A DNA stretch of 64,000 bases from Bdellovibrionales bacterium (lineage in GTDB: Bacteria; Bdellovibrionota; Bdellovibrionia; Bdellovibrionales; JAGQZY01). This document shows positions 16,841 to 25,749 of this stretch, piece by piece. A model generated the notes under the pieces. The model made no database searches, was not told the origin of the DNA, and was given only the letters and a program-made list of their open reading frames with translations. A program made the translations under genes and the position numbers. Position 1 is the first letter of the stretch. Each line of letters opens with the position of its first letter. The DNA is taken from positions 1 to 64,000 of the forward strand of contig JAIEOS010000026.1 of the NCBI GenBank assembly GCA_019750295.1, given 5' to 3'.

Positions 16841-17527
16841 ATGAACATCATCGTCGTCGAAGATGACCACAAAATATCTGATTTTGTTTCAAACGGACTC
16901 CGACAAGAGGGGCATCAAGTGGATACGGCCTTCGATGGCATTGCGGGACTCGAACTACTCCGACGCAAAGAATATGATCTTATAATTCTAGACCTAATGC
17001 TTCCGCAACTCGATGGGCTTTCCGTGCTAAAAGTTCTCAAATCTGAGAACATAACACCGCCAGTGTTGATTTTAAGTGCTAAACAGTCTGTTGATGACAA
17101 AGTTAAAGGCTTGAACATGGGAGCTGACGATTACCTTGTAAAGCCCTTCTCTTTTGCTGAGCTCATGGCAAGAATCAACGCCGTTTCGAGAAGATCCTCA
17201 GAGCCTACAAGAGAAACTCAGTACCTTCAGATGGCCGATCTCGTGCTAGATCGCTTGACTAGAAAAGTGACGGTTGCGGGAAAGTCCGTTGAACTCCAGA
17301 CGAAGGAATTTTCACTGCTTGAACTGTTTCTAAAAAATACTGAAAGAGTTCTTTCGAAAAACATGATTCTCGACCGAGTATGGAACATCGACTTTGATCC
17401 GCAAACAAACGTCGTAGATGTTCTCGTTTGTCGACTGCGAAACAAACTTGAGCGCGCGTCAGGTAAACGCTACATTACTACGGTTCGAGGCATGGGTTAT
17501 GTATTAAATAAGGAAGATCCCAATTAA
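16841..17527 (+). CDS. OmpR/PhoB-family response regulator
   Basis: 228 residues: receiver domain with acidic pocket VEDDH, phosphoacceptor Asp51 (LIILDLMLP), Ser/Thr switch SAK and Lys in YLVKPF. It is followed by a winged-helix DNA-binding domain (residues about 130-225) ending in the family motif TTVRGMGYVL. The sequence is close to the CusR/QseB/PmrA group. It overlaps or abuts the kinase gene and is divergent from a PAP2 gene, so it probably controls the surrounding envelope-modification genes. The signal sensed is unknown. Confidence 0.93.
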   Translation: MNIIVVEDDHKISDFVSNGLRQEGHQVDTAFDGIAGLELLRRKEYDLIILDLMLPQLDGLSVLKVLKSENITPPVLILSAKQSVDDKVKGLNMGADDYLVKPFSFAELMARINAVSRRSSEPTRETQYLQMADLVLDRLTRKVTVAGKSVELQTKEFSLLELFLKNTERVLSKNMILDRVWNIDFDPQTNVVDVLVCRLRNKLERASGKRYITTVRGMGYVLNKEDPN

Positions 17528-17561
17528 AAGAACACTGAGTCGCGCACTCGCCGTTAATTTC

Positions 17562-18905
17562 ATGATGACCATGTTAATCTGTAATCTTTTGATTACAGCA
17601 AGTCTTTTTTTTCTTTTAAAGATTGAGCTCGCGAAACGGGACAAGGATATTGCAATTATTAGATCCAACGAAGTCGCTGATTTACTCGAACTCCACGGAC
17701 CCGAATTCTTTAGGTCTGGCAAGGCGTCGAACCGATTGCTCAATTACAATCGTCTTTTGATCGTTATCGTTGATAGCAATGGAATCTCTCTTTTTGAGAA
17801 ATTCCCCGGCGACCTCAAAAACTTTGATAAATTTAACACCGAGAAAACAATCCAGGAGTCTTTAAGTAAGCTGGGCTCTTACACAGTGAGGCCAAAAAAT
17901 CCAATAGAAGAAACAATAGAGATTTATTCACAGAGACTAGAACCTTATAGATTGGCTGTGGGTTTTGATACCGATTCCTCCGAAGATTTTGCAAATCTTT
18001 ATTTCATCTCTTCTCTTGTCTTGGTTACTCTCACCGCCTCAGGAAGTGCCATCTACGCTTACTTTTTTGCAATCAGAAAATTAAAGCCAATCAATCAGTT
18101 AATTGATACGGTCAAGAGCATACGTATGGGCAACCTTTTTACAATTCCGCCCGCCGCCGACTCCAAGTATGAGCTTAATGAACTTACTCGTTTATTTAAC
18201 GACATGATCCTGCACATACAAAAGCTGATTACATCTCTTCAAAGCTCGATCGATGCTATTGCTCATGACCTCCGGACTCCCATCACGCATTTCTCTCTCA
18301 AACTAGAGTCTCTGATAAACAATGACCAACAAATCAGTAAGGAAACGGTCGGCGAGCTCCTCGAAGAGATCCATGGGATCAGTAATTTAGTGAATACTCT
18401 TCTTGAAATCACCGAAGCCGACTCCAAAAGTTTAAATCTAAAAAAGGATGTTTGTCAGTTACGTCCCATAATTCAAGAGTGTATAGATATTTACGAATAC
18501 ATTCTTGAGGATCGAATTTCCCATATTGAACTCGTCTGCCATGACACGATCACCATATGGGCAGACCGCAACAGACTCAAGCGAGTCTTTGCAAATTTAA
18601 TCGATAATGCAATCAAGTTTAGCGATAATCACCTTTCGATTCGAATTCTATGTTCTGAAACAAACCAACAAATAATCATCACCGTCGAAGACAAGGGCGT
18701 GGGCATCTCTAACGAGGATATTTCTAAAATTTGGCAGAGGCTCTATCGGGCTGACCCGAGTCGAACCTCTGGTGGCATGGGCTTGGGATTAAGTTTCGTC
18801 AAATCAATAATTGATGCTCATGGTTGGAGTATTGAGGTTGAAAGCAGGCTCCGTCATGGCTCTAAGTTTAGAATAATTGTGCCAATTGAACCCAATCAGG
18901 TGTAA
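17562..18905 (+). CDS. membrane sensor histidine kinase of the two-component system
   Basis: 447 residues from ATG 17562. The open frame continues upstream to about 17510 with a typical basic N-terminus (IPIKRTLSRALAVNF) but no ATG/GTG, so the true start is uncertain. The layout is: TM1 (about 3-20), a periplasmic sensor of about 120 residues, TM2 (about 150-172), HAMP, HisKA with H-box HDLRTP (His near 235), N-box NLIDNAIKFS, G1 EDKGVGI and G2 GGMGLGL. It phosphorylates the preceding regulator. The sensor region has no recognised ligand motif; the gene neighbourhood suggests envelope stress, cations or cationic peptides. Confidence 0.92.
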   Translation: MMTMLICNLLITASLFFLLKIELAKRDKDIAIIRSNEVADLLELHGPEFFRSGKASNRLLNYNRLLIVIVDSNGISLFEKFPGDLKNFDKFNTEKTIQESLSKLGSYTVRPKNPIEETIEIYSQRLEPYRLAVGFDTDSSEDFANLYFISSLVLVTLTASGSAIYAYFFAIRKLKPINQLIDTVKSIRMGNLFTIPPAADSKYELNELTRLFNDMILHIQKLITSLQSSIDAIAHDLRTPITHFSLKLESLINNDQQISKETVGELLEEIHGISNLVNTLLEITEADSKSLNLKKDVCQLRPIIQECIDIYEYILEDRISHIELVCHDTITIWADRNRLKRVFANLIDNAIKFSDNHLSIRILCSETNQQIIITVEDKGVGISNEDISKIWQRLYRADPSRTSGGMGLGLSFVKSIIDAHGWSIEVESRLRHGSKFRIIVPIEPNQV

Positions 18906-18917
18906 AACAAGACTGAA

Positions 18918-19451
18918 ATGGCCATCTCGACTCAACTTTATAGATTTAAGATCGAACTTGCGGACATTCCGCGAGCCGTTTACGAGACTCTTGATTTTCG
19001 CGTCGCTCAGCATCCTTCGGAGTCCATGGACTTTTTGTTGTCTCGAGTGATTGCCTACGCCTTAAATTTTCAGGAGGGCCTGAGTTTTTCGGCAGAAGGT
19101 CTTCACAACCCCGATGATCCGTGCTTGAGCCTTGCTGATCCCTTCGGAGGGCAGCAATTGTGGATTGAAATCGGAAATCCGAGCGCGCGCAAACTTCATA
19201 AAGCATCCAAAGTTTCTAATACAGTGAAGGTTTACACCTACAAAAATCCAAAGCTCTTGGTTCAAGAGATTCAAGCCAATAACGTCCACCGCGCCGACGA
19301 CATTGAAATCTATGCTTTACCGCCAGAATTTTTAGAAAGGCTTTCGCATCTCGTAAGCCGAGAGTCGAAGTGGATGCTCACTTATAACGACAATTCGTTG
19401 ATGATTGTTTGTGGCGAAGAGACTCTGGAATGCGAACTCAGCAAAATCTGA
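18918..19451 (+). CDS. yaeQ: YaeQ family protein
   Basis: A 177-residue YaeQ homologue. Characteristic segments are the opening LYRFKIELADIPR, the RVAQHPSESMDFLLSRVIAYAL stretch, and EGLHNPDDPCLSLADPFGGQQLWIEIGNPSARKLHKASK. YaeQ has a restriction-endonuclease-like (PD-(D/E)XK) fold; it was first found as an RfaH suppressor, but its function is unresolved. It starts 12 bp after the kinase gene and may share its transcript. Confidence 0.88.
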   Translation: MAISTQLYRFKIELADIPRAVYETLDFRVAQHPSESMDFLLSRVIAYALNFQEGLSFSAEGLHNPDDPCLSLADPFGGQQLWIEIGNPSARKLHKASKVSNTVKVYTYKNPKLLVQEIQANNVHRADDIEIYALPPEFLERLSHLVSRESKWMLTYNDNSLMIVCGEETLECELSKI

Positions 19452-19500
19452 TATTCTCAGAACTCGACGCTTTCGAAAGTCTCGCGCTCACTTTGGTCTT

Positions 19501-19537
19501 AAATAAAAAAGGCGCGGGGCTAAAACAGCCGCGCGCC
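19501..19537 (-). terminator. intrinsic terminator of the SWIB gene
   Basis: On the minus strand GGCGCGCGGCTG-loop-AGCCCCGCGCC (19511-19537) forms a GC-rich stem followed by TTTTTTATTT (down to 19501). It serves the SWIB gene and may also hold back transcripts arriving from yaeQ. Confidence 0.85.
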
Positions 19538-19567
19538 CTATGAAGATTGAACTTCGTAATCAAAGAT

Positions 19568-19912
19568 CTATTTAAGATGCTTGCTTACATGTTTAGTCAT
19601 TTCAAACATGTCGACTTTAGATTTGCCACCGAAAACGGGCTTAAGCTTGTCATCAGCTAAGATCATTCTCTTATTTTTAGGATCTTGAAGACCTTGCTTC
19701 TTGATGTATTTCCACATTCTCTTAACAACTTCAGTGCGAGAAAGCATTCCAGCACCGATAACAGTCGCTAGAACAGCGCTGACGGCCAACGGCTTCATGA
19801 AAGCGGCGTTAGGTTTACGAGCTGATTTTGCTTTTTTAACAGTTGCTTTTTTAGGAGCTGCTTTTTTTGCAGTTGCCTTTTTCGCTGTTTTTTTCTTCTT
19901 TGCTTTTGCCAT
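19568..19912 (-). CDS. SWIB/MDM2-domain protein with histone-H1-like lysine-rich tail
   Basis: 114 residues with an AGGAG ribosome-binding site. Residues 1-35 are almost only Lys and Ala (KKTAKKATAKKAAPKKATVKK), like bacterial histone H1-like (Hc1/AlgP) tails that bind DNA. Residues about 40-114 form a SWIB domain: PLAVSAVLATVIG, SRTEVVKRMWKYIKKQGLQDPKNKRMILADDKLKPVFGG and VDMFEMTKHVSKHL. SWIB domains are best known from eukaryotic chromatin remodellers; short forms occur in Chlamydia and other bacteria. It is probably an abundant nucleoid-associated protein. It is monocistronic with its own terminator. Confidence 0.88.
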   Translation of the reverse strand: MAKAKKKKTAKKATAKKAAPKKATVKKAKSARKPNAAFMKPLAVSAVLATVIGAGMLSRTEVVKRMWKYIKKQGLQDPKNKRMILADDKLKPVFGGKSKVDMFEMTKHVSKHLK

Positions 19913-20077
19913 TATGATCTCCTCATTGAGCGTTGAAATTTAGGCTCAGGAGAAAATCATTACTTCGATCACAACTCTTGTCTATGAGATTCTTAGTTTT
20001 TCGACTCGACGACTCTAAATCCACACTCGACTCGCTCGTTGTGCTCAATCCGTAAGCCATTTCCCTCGAGAAAACGA

Positions 20078-22003
20078 CTAAATCGTCTCTCGAAGACCCA
20101 ATTTCTCAAGCATTTGCTGGATGGGAGAGGCCTTCGTCGACGCCGACTTTCCTTGAAGCACCGGTCCCGACGGCGTTTGTCTCAGATAAATGGTTCTGGT
20201 GTGATAGACCTCTAGACCGGATCGATGGCCCACACTCAGCACCGCCGAGCCGGAAAGCTCAGTGGTCAGAAGCGACATCATACGGTCTTGATTTTTATCA
20301 TCAAGGGCCGAAGTCGCCTCATCGAGAAAAATCCATTGAGGTCGATGAAGTAAAAGTCGCGCGAAAGCGAGCCGCTGCTGCTGCCCCAGACTCATGTGTT
20401 CATCCCAGCGAGCCACTTCGTTTAAAAGTGGAATAAAAGCTTCGAGATTCACCTGAGCCAAAATACTTTCGATTTTGTCCTGATCCCATTTCTGATTTCC
20501 ATGGGGATAAGTGATTGCGTCCTTCAGTGAACCGAGAGGAATGTACGGCTTTTGCGGTAGAAACATCATTTCGTTTTTTGGCGGAATGTGAATTTTTCCC
20601 GAGCCCCAAGGCCATAAACCTCCCACAGCTCGGAGGAGTGTGCTCTTCCCGGAACCTGACTCTCCCGTGAGGAGCACTCTTTCTCCAGGAAGAATCTCAA
20701 CGGACGCGTCTTCGATCACGACGTGGCCATCATGGAGGGTCACGTGCGTCTTTTCAAAACGTAAATTGCCTTCGCTATGGGGAATCAATTCGATGGTCTC
20801 ACCGTCTTGTTCAAAGTTGTCGATGGCGTTAATAGCATGCTCAAAATCAGCCACTCGGTGCAGCACTGCCCGCCAGTCTGCGATGCGATTAAAGTTTTCG
20901 ACGAACCATCTCAGGGAGTGCTGGACCTGATTAAAAGCACCGACGACCATCATGAGTCCACCAAAATCCAGTCGACCTCGCATGTACCCCGGAAGGGCCA
21001 CGAGCACTGGGAGCATTATCGTTAGATAACCATGCCCACAAGCCACCCACGTTAACCTGGCGTTGGCAAAGGAGAGGGAACGCAGAGTTTCTAATACGCT
21101 CTCGAGTTTGCGACCGATAATTTTCCGTTCATCTCTTTCACCGGCGTAAAACGCCACACTCTCGGCGTTGTCGTTGACGCGAACCAGAGAATAGCGAAGA
21201 TTCCCTTCGTGGGCGTAGCGGCTTTCGTTGAGTGGAATCAAAGGCGCACCGGCCTTAGCCGCAAGCCAGGAACCCACTCCCGCGTAAAGGATGGCAAACC
21301 AAACCATATATCCCGGTATCTCTAAAGAAGTTCCCCAGATATGAAGCGGAATATCCGACGATAACAACCACAGTACACCGACAAAACTCACAAGCATCAG
21401 CGCCGAGCGAAGGGCGCCGATCGCCAGCTCCCCCGACATATCAGTAAACAAACGCACATCCTCTTGGATGCGCTGATCGGGATTAAAATGTCTCTCTCCC
21501 GTGATATTTAATCGGTAGGCGTGACCCGGCTTCATCCAACGATCGAGGAAATGATTGGTGAGCCATTGCCGAACCTTAATCTTCGTCCGTTCCACAAGCC
21601 AGTTTTGTGCGACAACTAAAGCCAGAATCGAAGCAATAATCACAAGGAAAAACATCGCCTGACGAAACACTTCCGGCAGATTTTTTTGTTCGATGCCCCG
21701 GTAAAAAGCGCCCTGCCATATATTCATTCGAATTTCCGCAAAAACATTCAAAACTAGAATGACAAATGCACTGGACGTCAGGAGTACAATCCGACGAAAA
21801 TCTTTCGAGCGAAACATTTTGTGAAAAATATCGTGAAGCTCACTAAAAACTCCGCTCTGTTGCGGTGGTCTTAGCGATTTGTTCGAAAGTAAGGCCTCTG
21901 CCGGTGGTCGACTGAGAGCCGATTCTGCACCTCGATTGACGTCCTCAATGGAGGAAACGTCCCCTACCTTACCTGAAAACGATACAGCGTGTTCACGATC
22001 CAC
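20078..22003 (-). CDS. SbmA/BacA-like fused ABC transporter (YddA type)
   Basis: A 641-residue protein with an SbmA/BacA-type membrane domain (about residues 60-400; VLNVFAEIRMNIWQGAFYRGIEQKN, NPDQRIQEDVRLFT) fused to its own ATPase. The ATPase has Walker A GESGSGKST, signature SLGQQQR, Walker B IFLDEATSALD and switch His GHR. Family members move peptides, very-long-chain acyl-CoA or vitamins across the inner membrane. Its ATG lies inside the end of the NdvA-like gene (11-bp overlap), so the two are translationally coupled and may act on one substrate path. Confidence 0.88.
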   Translation of the reverse strand: MDREHAVSFSGKVGDVSSIEDVNRGAESALSRPPAEALLSNKSLRPPQQSGVFSELHDIFHKMFRSKDFRRIVLLTSSAFVILVLNVFAEIRMNIWQGAFYRGIEQKNLPEVFRQAMFFLVIIASILALVVAQNWLVERTKIKVRQWLTNHFLDRWMKPGHAYRLNITGERHFNPDQRIQEDVRLFTDMSGELAIGALRSALMLVSFVGVLWLLSSDIPLHIWGTSLEIPGYMVWFAILYAGVGSWLAAKAGAPLIPLNESRYAHEGNLRYSLVRVNDNAESVAFYAGERDERKIIGRKLESVLETLRSLSFANARLTWVACGHGYLTIMLPVLVALPGYMRGRLDFGGLMMVVGAFNQVQHSLRWFVENFNRIADWRAVLHRVADFEHAINAIDNFEQDGETIELIPHSEGNLRFEKTHVTLHDGHVVIEDASVEILPGERVLLTGESGSGKSTLLRAVGGLWPWGSGKIHIPPKNEMMFLPQKPYIPLGSLKDAITYPHGNQKWDQDKIESILAQVNLEAFIPLLNEVARWDEHMSLGQQQRLAFARLLLHRPQWIFLDEATSALDDKNQDRMMSLLTTELSGSAVLSVGHRSGLEVYHTRTIYLRQTPSGPVLQGKSASTKASPIQQMLEKLGLRETI

Positions 22004-23795
22004 GAATGCCTCCCAGCTGCGGGTCTGTTTGTTTCTCTGTTGGCTTTTCTGGCGAAAGCTCGCCCAGTTTGACTAAATTTGCGAATAATCCGTTTTGATT
22101 TTTTAAAGATTCAAAGGTTCCTGACTCGACAATGCGCCCCTGATCAAACACGAGAATCAAATCGGCCGAAATCACTGTCGACAATCGATGAGCAATGATA
22201 AAGGTGGTCTTCTCCTGCACTTTCAGATTGGAGATCGCGTTTTGAATGCGACGTTCGGTCTGGTTATCGAGTGCGCTTGTGGCTTCGTCGAATATGAGAA
22301 TCGGAGCGTTCTTTAAGATCGCTCGAGCAATGGCGATGCGCTGTCGCTCTCCACCGGAGAGAGCCGAGCCTCGTTCTCCAATGACAAAGTCGTAACCACC
22401 CTCTTTTTTCAGAATAAACTCGTGAGCATCCGCTTGCCGTGCGGCCTCGTGCACTTCGGCTTCTGTGGCGTTGGGACGACCGATGCGAATGTTTTCAGAG
22501 ATCGATCGATTAAACAGGCCGGACTCCTGGAATACCGTTGCGATGTTGTCGCGAAGACTCTTAAGAGTGAATGCACGAATGTCCTCTCCGTCTAAAAGGA
22601 TCACACCGTCTTGGGGATCAAAAAGCCTTTGTAAAAGCGCTAAGGAAGTCGTCTTTCCTGACCCTGACGGACCCACAAGCGCTACGGTTTGTCCCGCCTT
22701 CACATGAAAATTAAGATCGTAAACTCCAAGGCCACTCTTCTGATCCTGATCTTTGTTTTTATACTGATAACCGACGTTAAAAAAAGTGATCTCTCCTTTA
22801 ACGTGAGTCGCCGGTTTGGCATTAGGAGTTTCTAGTGCGCCGTCATCGTAATCCATCAAACGGAAGAAATTTTGTAACGCCGGTGTCTCCGCAATGGTCC
22901 GCGAAATAAAGCCTGAGATCTGCTCTAATTTCCCGATCAGCAAAATCGAAAAACTCACAAACGCGACAACTTGACCCACCGTCAGTTCGCCTCTTTTCAC
23001 GAGCCACGAACCTAGAATAAGAATAGTGACCATGGTAAGTGTGGAGGAGATGCGAGTAATGATGGATAAAATTCCCCACCAGGTCAGCACAGGATACTGA
23101 ACGGACAACACTTGAGCCGTCATTCTTTGCAAATCATGAATCTCATCCATTAATCGCGCGTAGCTCTGCACGACCGAGACGTTTCCAATCACATCCCCCA
23201 CTCTCGCAAATAGGTTTTGGTGATAGGAGGATATTTGTTCTTGCCGTGAGTGCGTTTTTTTCACAATCTTATAATTGGCAACTCCATAGATCAGAGCCAA
23301 AAGAAACAAAACACACGACATCCGCCAGTCCATTGAAATCGCGATCGGGATTAAAAATATCACCCCGATGACCGAAGCCAAATGATCCCGTACAAATGAG
23401 AGCCACACGTGAAACAATTGATCCGTTCCCGAGAGAATAGCGTGGACCACACGTCCAGAACCTTGCGAGGAGTGATAACTCATCGGAAGCGCAATCACGC
23501 GCTCAAAAATCCGATCGAGCATCCCGAGCCGCTGGCGGTGGGCCATTCGATCACTCATCACGGCCAAAAAAACACTTGTAAAAATGTTGATGATTCCTAA
23601 TCCTCCCCACAGCATGAGCACGCGAAAGGTATTTTTTTGAGTGGAGAGTGAATCGATCGTGCGACCGAACAGAACAGGCTCGAAGGCCTGAATCAGTCCA
23701 ACAAAAAGGCTCGAGATCACTAACGCTAAAGTCATTTTTTTTTCGTACCTCCAAAGAATGCCTAGGGCTCGAGCATAAGTCCTTACGAATCCCAT
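21993..23795 (-). CDS. NdvA/ChvA-like ABC exporter (cyclic beta-glucan exporter family)
   Basis: 600 residues from the ATG at 23795, preferred over 23816 because TGAGG lies 7 bp upstream. A six-helix membrane domain (AEPVLFGRTIDSL-like start, PMSYHSSQGSGRVVHAIL) is followed by an ATPase with Walker A GPSGSGKTT, Q-loop VFQESGLFNRSI, signature LSGGERQRIAIARAI and Walker B ILIFDEATSALD. Overall colinearity with rhizobial NdvA/ChvA is strong, but no cyclic glucan synthase is in view, so the cargo may be another glucan or lipid. It begins the operon continued by the SbmA-like gene. Confidence 0.82.
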   Translation of the reverse strand: MGFVRTYARALGILWRYEKKMTLALVISSLFVGLIQAFEPVLFGRTIDSLSTQKNTFRVLMLWGGLGIINIFTSVFLAVMSDRMAHRQRLGMLDRIFERVIALPMSYHSSQGSGRVVHAILSGTDQLFHVWLSFVRDHLASVIGVIFLIPIAISMDWRMSCVLFLLALIYGVANYKIVKKTHSRQEQISSYHQNLFARVGDVIGNVSVVQSYARLMDEIHDLQRMTAQVLSVQYPVLTWWGILSIITRISSTLTMVTILILGSWLVKRGELTVGQVVAFVSFSILLIGKLEQISGFISRTIAETPALQNFFRLMDYDDGALETPNAKPATHVKGEITFFNVGYQYKNKDQDQKSGLGVYDLNFHVKAGQTVALVGPSGSGKTTSLALLQRLFDPQDGVILLDGEDIRAFTLKSLRDNIATVFQESGLFNRSISENIRIGRPNATEAEVHEAARQADAHEFILKKEGGYDFVIGERGSALSGGERQRIAIARAILKNAPILIFDEATSALDNQTERRIQNAISNLKVQEKTTFIIAHRLSTVISADLILVFDQGRIVESGTFESLKNQNGLFANLVKLGELSPEKPTEKQTDPQLGGIRGS

Positions 23796-23832
23796 GAGTG
23801 CCTCACTGTATTCCATGCAAAGTCCAACGCAC

Positions 23833-23861
23833 AGAAATGCCCCTTCCTCGGGGGAATTTCT
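23833..23861. promoter_or_regulatory. 11-bp imperfect inverted repeat upstream of the ABC operon
   Basis: AGAAATGCCCC (23833-23843) and GGGGAATTTCT (23851-23861) pair with one mismatch across a 7-base loop, about 40-65 bp before the NdvA-like start. Possible operator or leader hairpin. Confidence 0.35.
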
Positions 23862-23976
23862 GACCGAAAAATAAAGTGGTTTTGTATGAGGATGTCTCTA
23901 TTGGCGAAATATCGCTTGCGCATTCGCAGCAGCTCCTTGCAAAGATAAGTTATTGCTAACATTGTGCCTAAATTGG

Positions 23977-24438
23977 TTATTTTGCGAGAGTTTTTTCCAT
24001 GTAAGAAGTACCTGGTATCGGATTCCATCGGTACGCAGGAATCACTTGGAACCCCAGAGATTTGTACATAGAAATAGCACTCACCATGCTGGGAACCGTG
24101 TCGAGTCGCATTTTTTTATAATTTCTGCTCTGAGCGGCCTGAATGACAGCCTCGGCCAGTTGGCGGCCGATTCCTTGCCCTTGAAAAGACGGTCGAACAT
24201 ACAGTCTTTTCATTTCACAAATATTTTCTTCCAATGGTCGGAGGGCAACACACCCCGCCGCAACCCCTTTCGAAAAGGCGAGGAGAAGGACTCCTCGAGG
24301 CGCGGCATATTCGCCCGGCAAGTTCTCGAGCTCCTCTGAGAAGCCTTGAAACGACAAATCAAAATCTAACGACTGAGCATATTCTAAAAATAATTCGTGG
24401 AGGAGCGGGAGCTGAGTGTGTTCGACTTCGGAAATCAT
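23977..24438 (-). CDS. GNAT family N-acetyltransferase
   Basis: About 153 residues from MISEVEHTQL; the open frame extends upstream but the homology does not. The GNAT motif A is intact (MKRLYVRPSFQGQGIGRQLAEAVIQAA, with the Q-x-x-G-x-G/A acetyl-CoA loop), followed by the C-terminal YKSLGFQVIP and Y-x-x-NPIPGTSYMEK. It resembles small YitI/Eis-independent GNATs acting on amino acids or small molecules. The substrate is unknown. It is divergent from the secreted protein gene at 24524. Confidence 0.85.
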   Translation of the reverse strand: MISEVEHTQLPLLHELFLEYAQSLDFDLSFQGFSEELENLPGEYAAPRGVLLLAFSKGVAAGCVALRPLEENICEMKRLYVRPSFQGQGIGRQLAEAVIQAAQSRNYKKMRLDTVPSMVSAISMYKSLGFQVIPAYRWNPIPGTSYMEKTLAK

Positions 24439-24523
24439 CGGCAGAATTAACCACGATTTGTCTAAAAATAAAACCTCAAGCTTAAGAATTGCAGAGAGAT
24501 CAGCACAGATGCGAGGAACGTTT

Positions 24524-25156
24524 ATGATCGGTCTAAGGCCGTCATTCTTTATAATAATTATAGGACTGCTCATTTCGCTGACAATTGTTGGTGAAGCGCA
24601 GGAGTTTCAGTGCAATGAACTTTTCTCCAAAGATCGGCACTCGCAGCTTTACGTCAAGTCGGTAGAAGCCCGGGGCGCCTCTCGCCTCTACGCTTACTTG
24701 ACGGCGGGAAATATCGAAAAAATTTTCACCCACAATTACGAGCGCGGGAAGGCTTATCAATACGGAGCGAAAGCTGTGGTCGTAAGTCTCCCTGGCAAAT
24801 CACCCCTCGTTTATTTTTTCGCAACGGGGGAAGGAACGCTTTCGTGGTCTATACATCACTTGTCTGCGGTGGAAACGGCATTAGGATTATCGCGAAGCTT
24901 CGATTTGCGCAGTCAAATCCCCTTAGATCAACTCCCTTTTGTCCAAGGTTACGAATTCACGGCGGAGAAATGGAGAGGACAATGGCGAATCGTCAAACTT
25001 TCCATCCAATCCCAAATCACCACCCTTAAATTAAATCGATTTTTAAAACCTGATCTTCGATTGGAGCAGGAGCTCCTCGATCTTTTGATTTCGCGAATAG
25101 ATCCTTCGCTGATTCAGTTTACAACGCCTCAAGTGGAATTGATCGGCACTCGTTGA
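24524..25156 (+). CDS. secreted protein, hypothetical
   Basis: Start chosen at the ATG at 24524 with AGGAACG 7 bp upstream, giving 210 residues and a signal peptide (FFIIIIGLLISLTIVGEAQ). The mature part has one cysteine near its start and mixed alpha/beta sequence with no known motif. Its 3' end overlaps the decayed minus-strand gene at 25119-25577 by 38 bp, tail to tail. No function assigned. Confidence 0.6.
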   Translation: MIGLRPSFFIIIIGLLISLTIVGEAQEFQCNELFSKDRHSQLYVKSVEARGASRLYAYLTAGNIEKIFTHNYERGKAYQYGAKAVVVSLPGKSPLVYFFATGEGTLSWSIHHLSAVETALGLSRSFDLRSQIPLDQLPFVQGYEFTAEKWRGQWRIVKLSIQSQITTLKLNRFLKPDLRLEQELLDLLISRIDPSLIQFTTPQVELIGTR

Positions 25157-25577
25157 TCACATCTCGACGCACCTGAATGGCCTTCAATGAGCTCGGATCT
25201 ATCGGGCCAGCATCCATTTCATAGACTTTCGCCAATGTATCCATGGGATCTTTCGGAAGAGGTTCCTTCAATTTTTTGAGGATGAGGCACGCCAGGAAAA
25301 ACGGCATATCTTTCGAAGTCTCTTTGGCGCAAGGTGATCGCGCGATGGGCATAAAACATTCGAGTATCATCTTCCGTTGAAAAACTCAAATCGATCACGC
25401 CCTGTTTTTTAAAAACCAGTTGTTCCATTTTTCGGAGAAACTGGCTCGGCCGGGAAACTCTGCCAACGTCTCCGAGGCTGAGATTAAACGATAGAGTTTG
25501 GAATAATCAAACTGACGAGCGTGAACAGACTGTCCTAAAATGAGACAAAGAATAAACATCAAACTTTGAAGGCGCAT
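25119..25577 (-). pseudogene. frameshifted secreted-protein gene
   Basis: The gene starts at MRLQSLMFILCLILGQSVHA (signal peptide; AAGGTGAG before the ATG). The protein-like sequence passes through three frames. The first break is at a TTTTTAAAAAA run near 25406, where frame one ends WNNWFLKNRA and frame two continues KKQGVIDLSFSTEDDTRMFYAHRAITL. The second is near 25325, after which a third frame reads KETSKDMPFFLACLILKKLKEPLP to VINECRSIPLEAL. Two frame changes imply loss of function unless both are sequencing errors. The family is not recognised. Confidence 0.6.
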
Positions 25578-25749
25578 ACGGCTCACCTTGCAGGAGCAGT
25601 GCCCAATTGCATCTCCATCTATTTCCTCAAAGGCTCGTTTCAGATTGAGACGGTTGCCAAAAACAGAGCCATGTGTCAGTCGTGTAGCCAAAAATTGTCA
25701 CAGCAACGTTGCCAAATAGAAATGAATGACCCTGTAGACATTTTATAAG

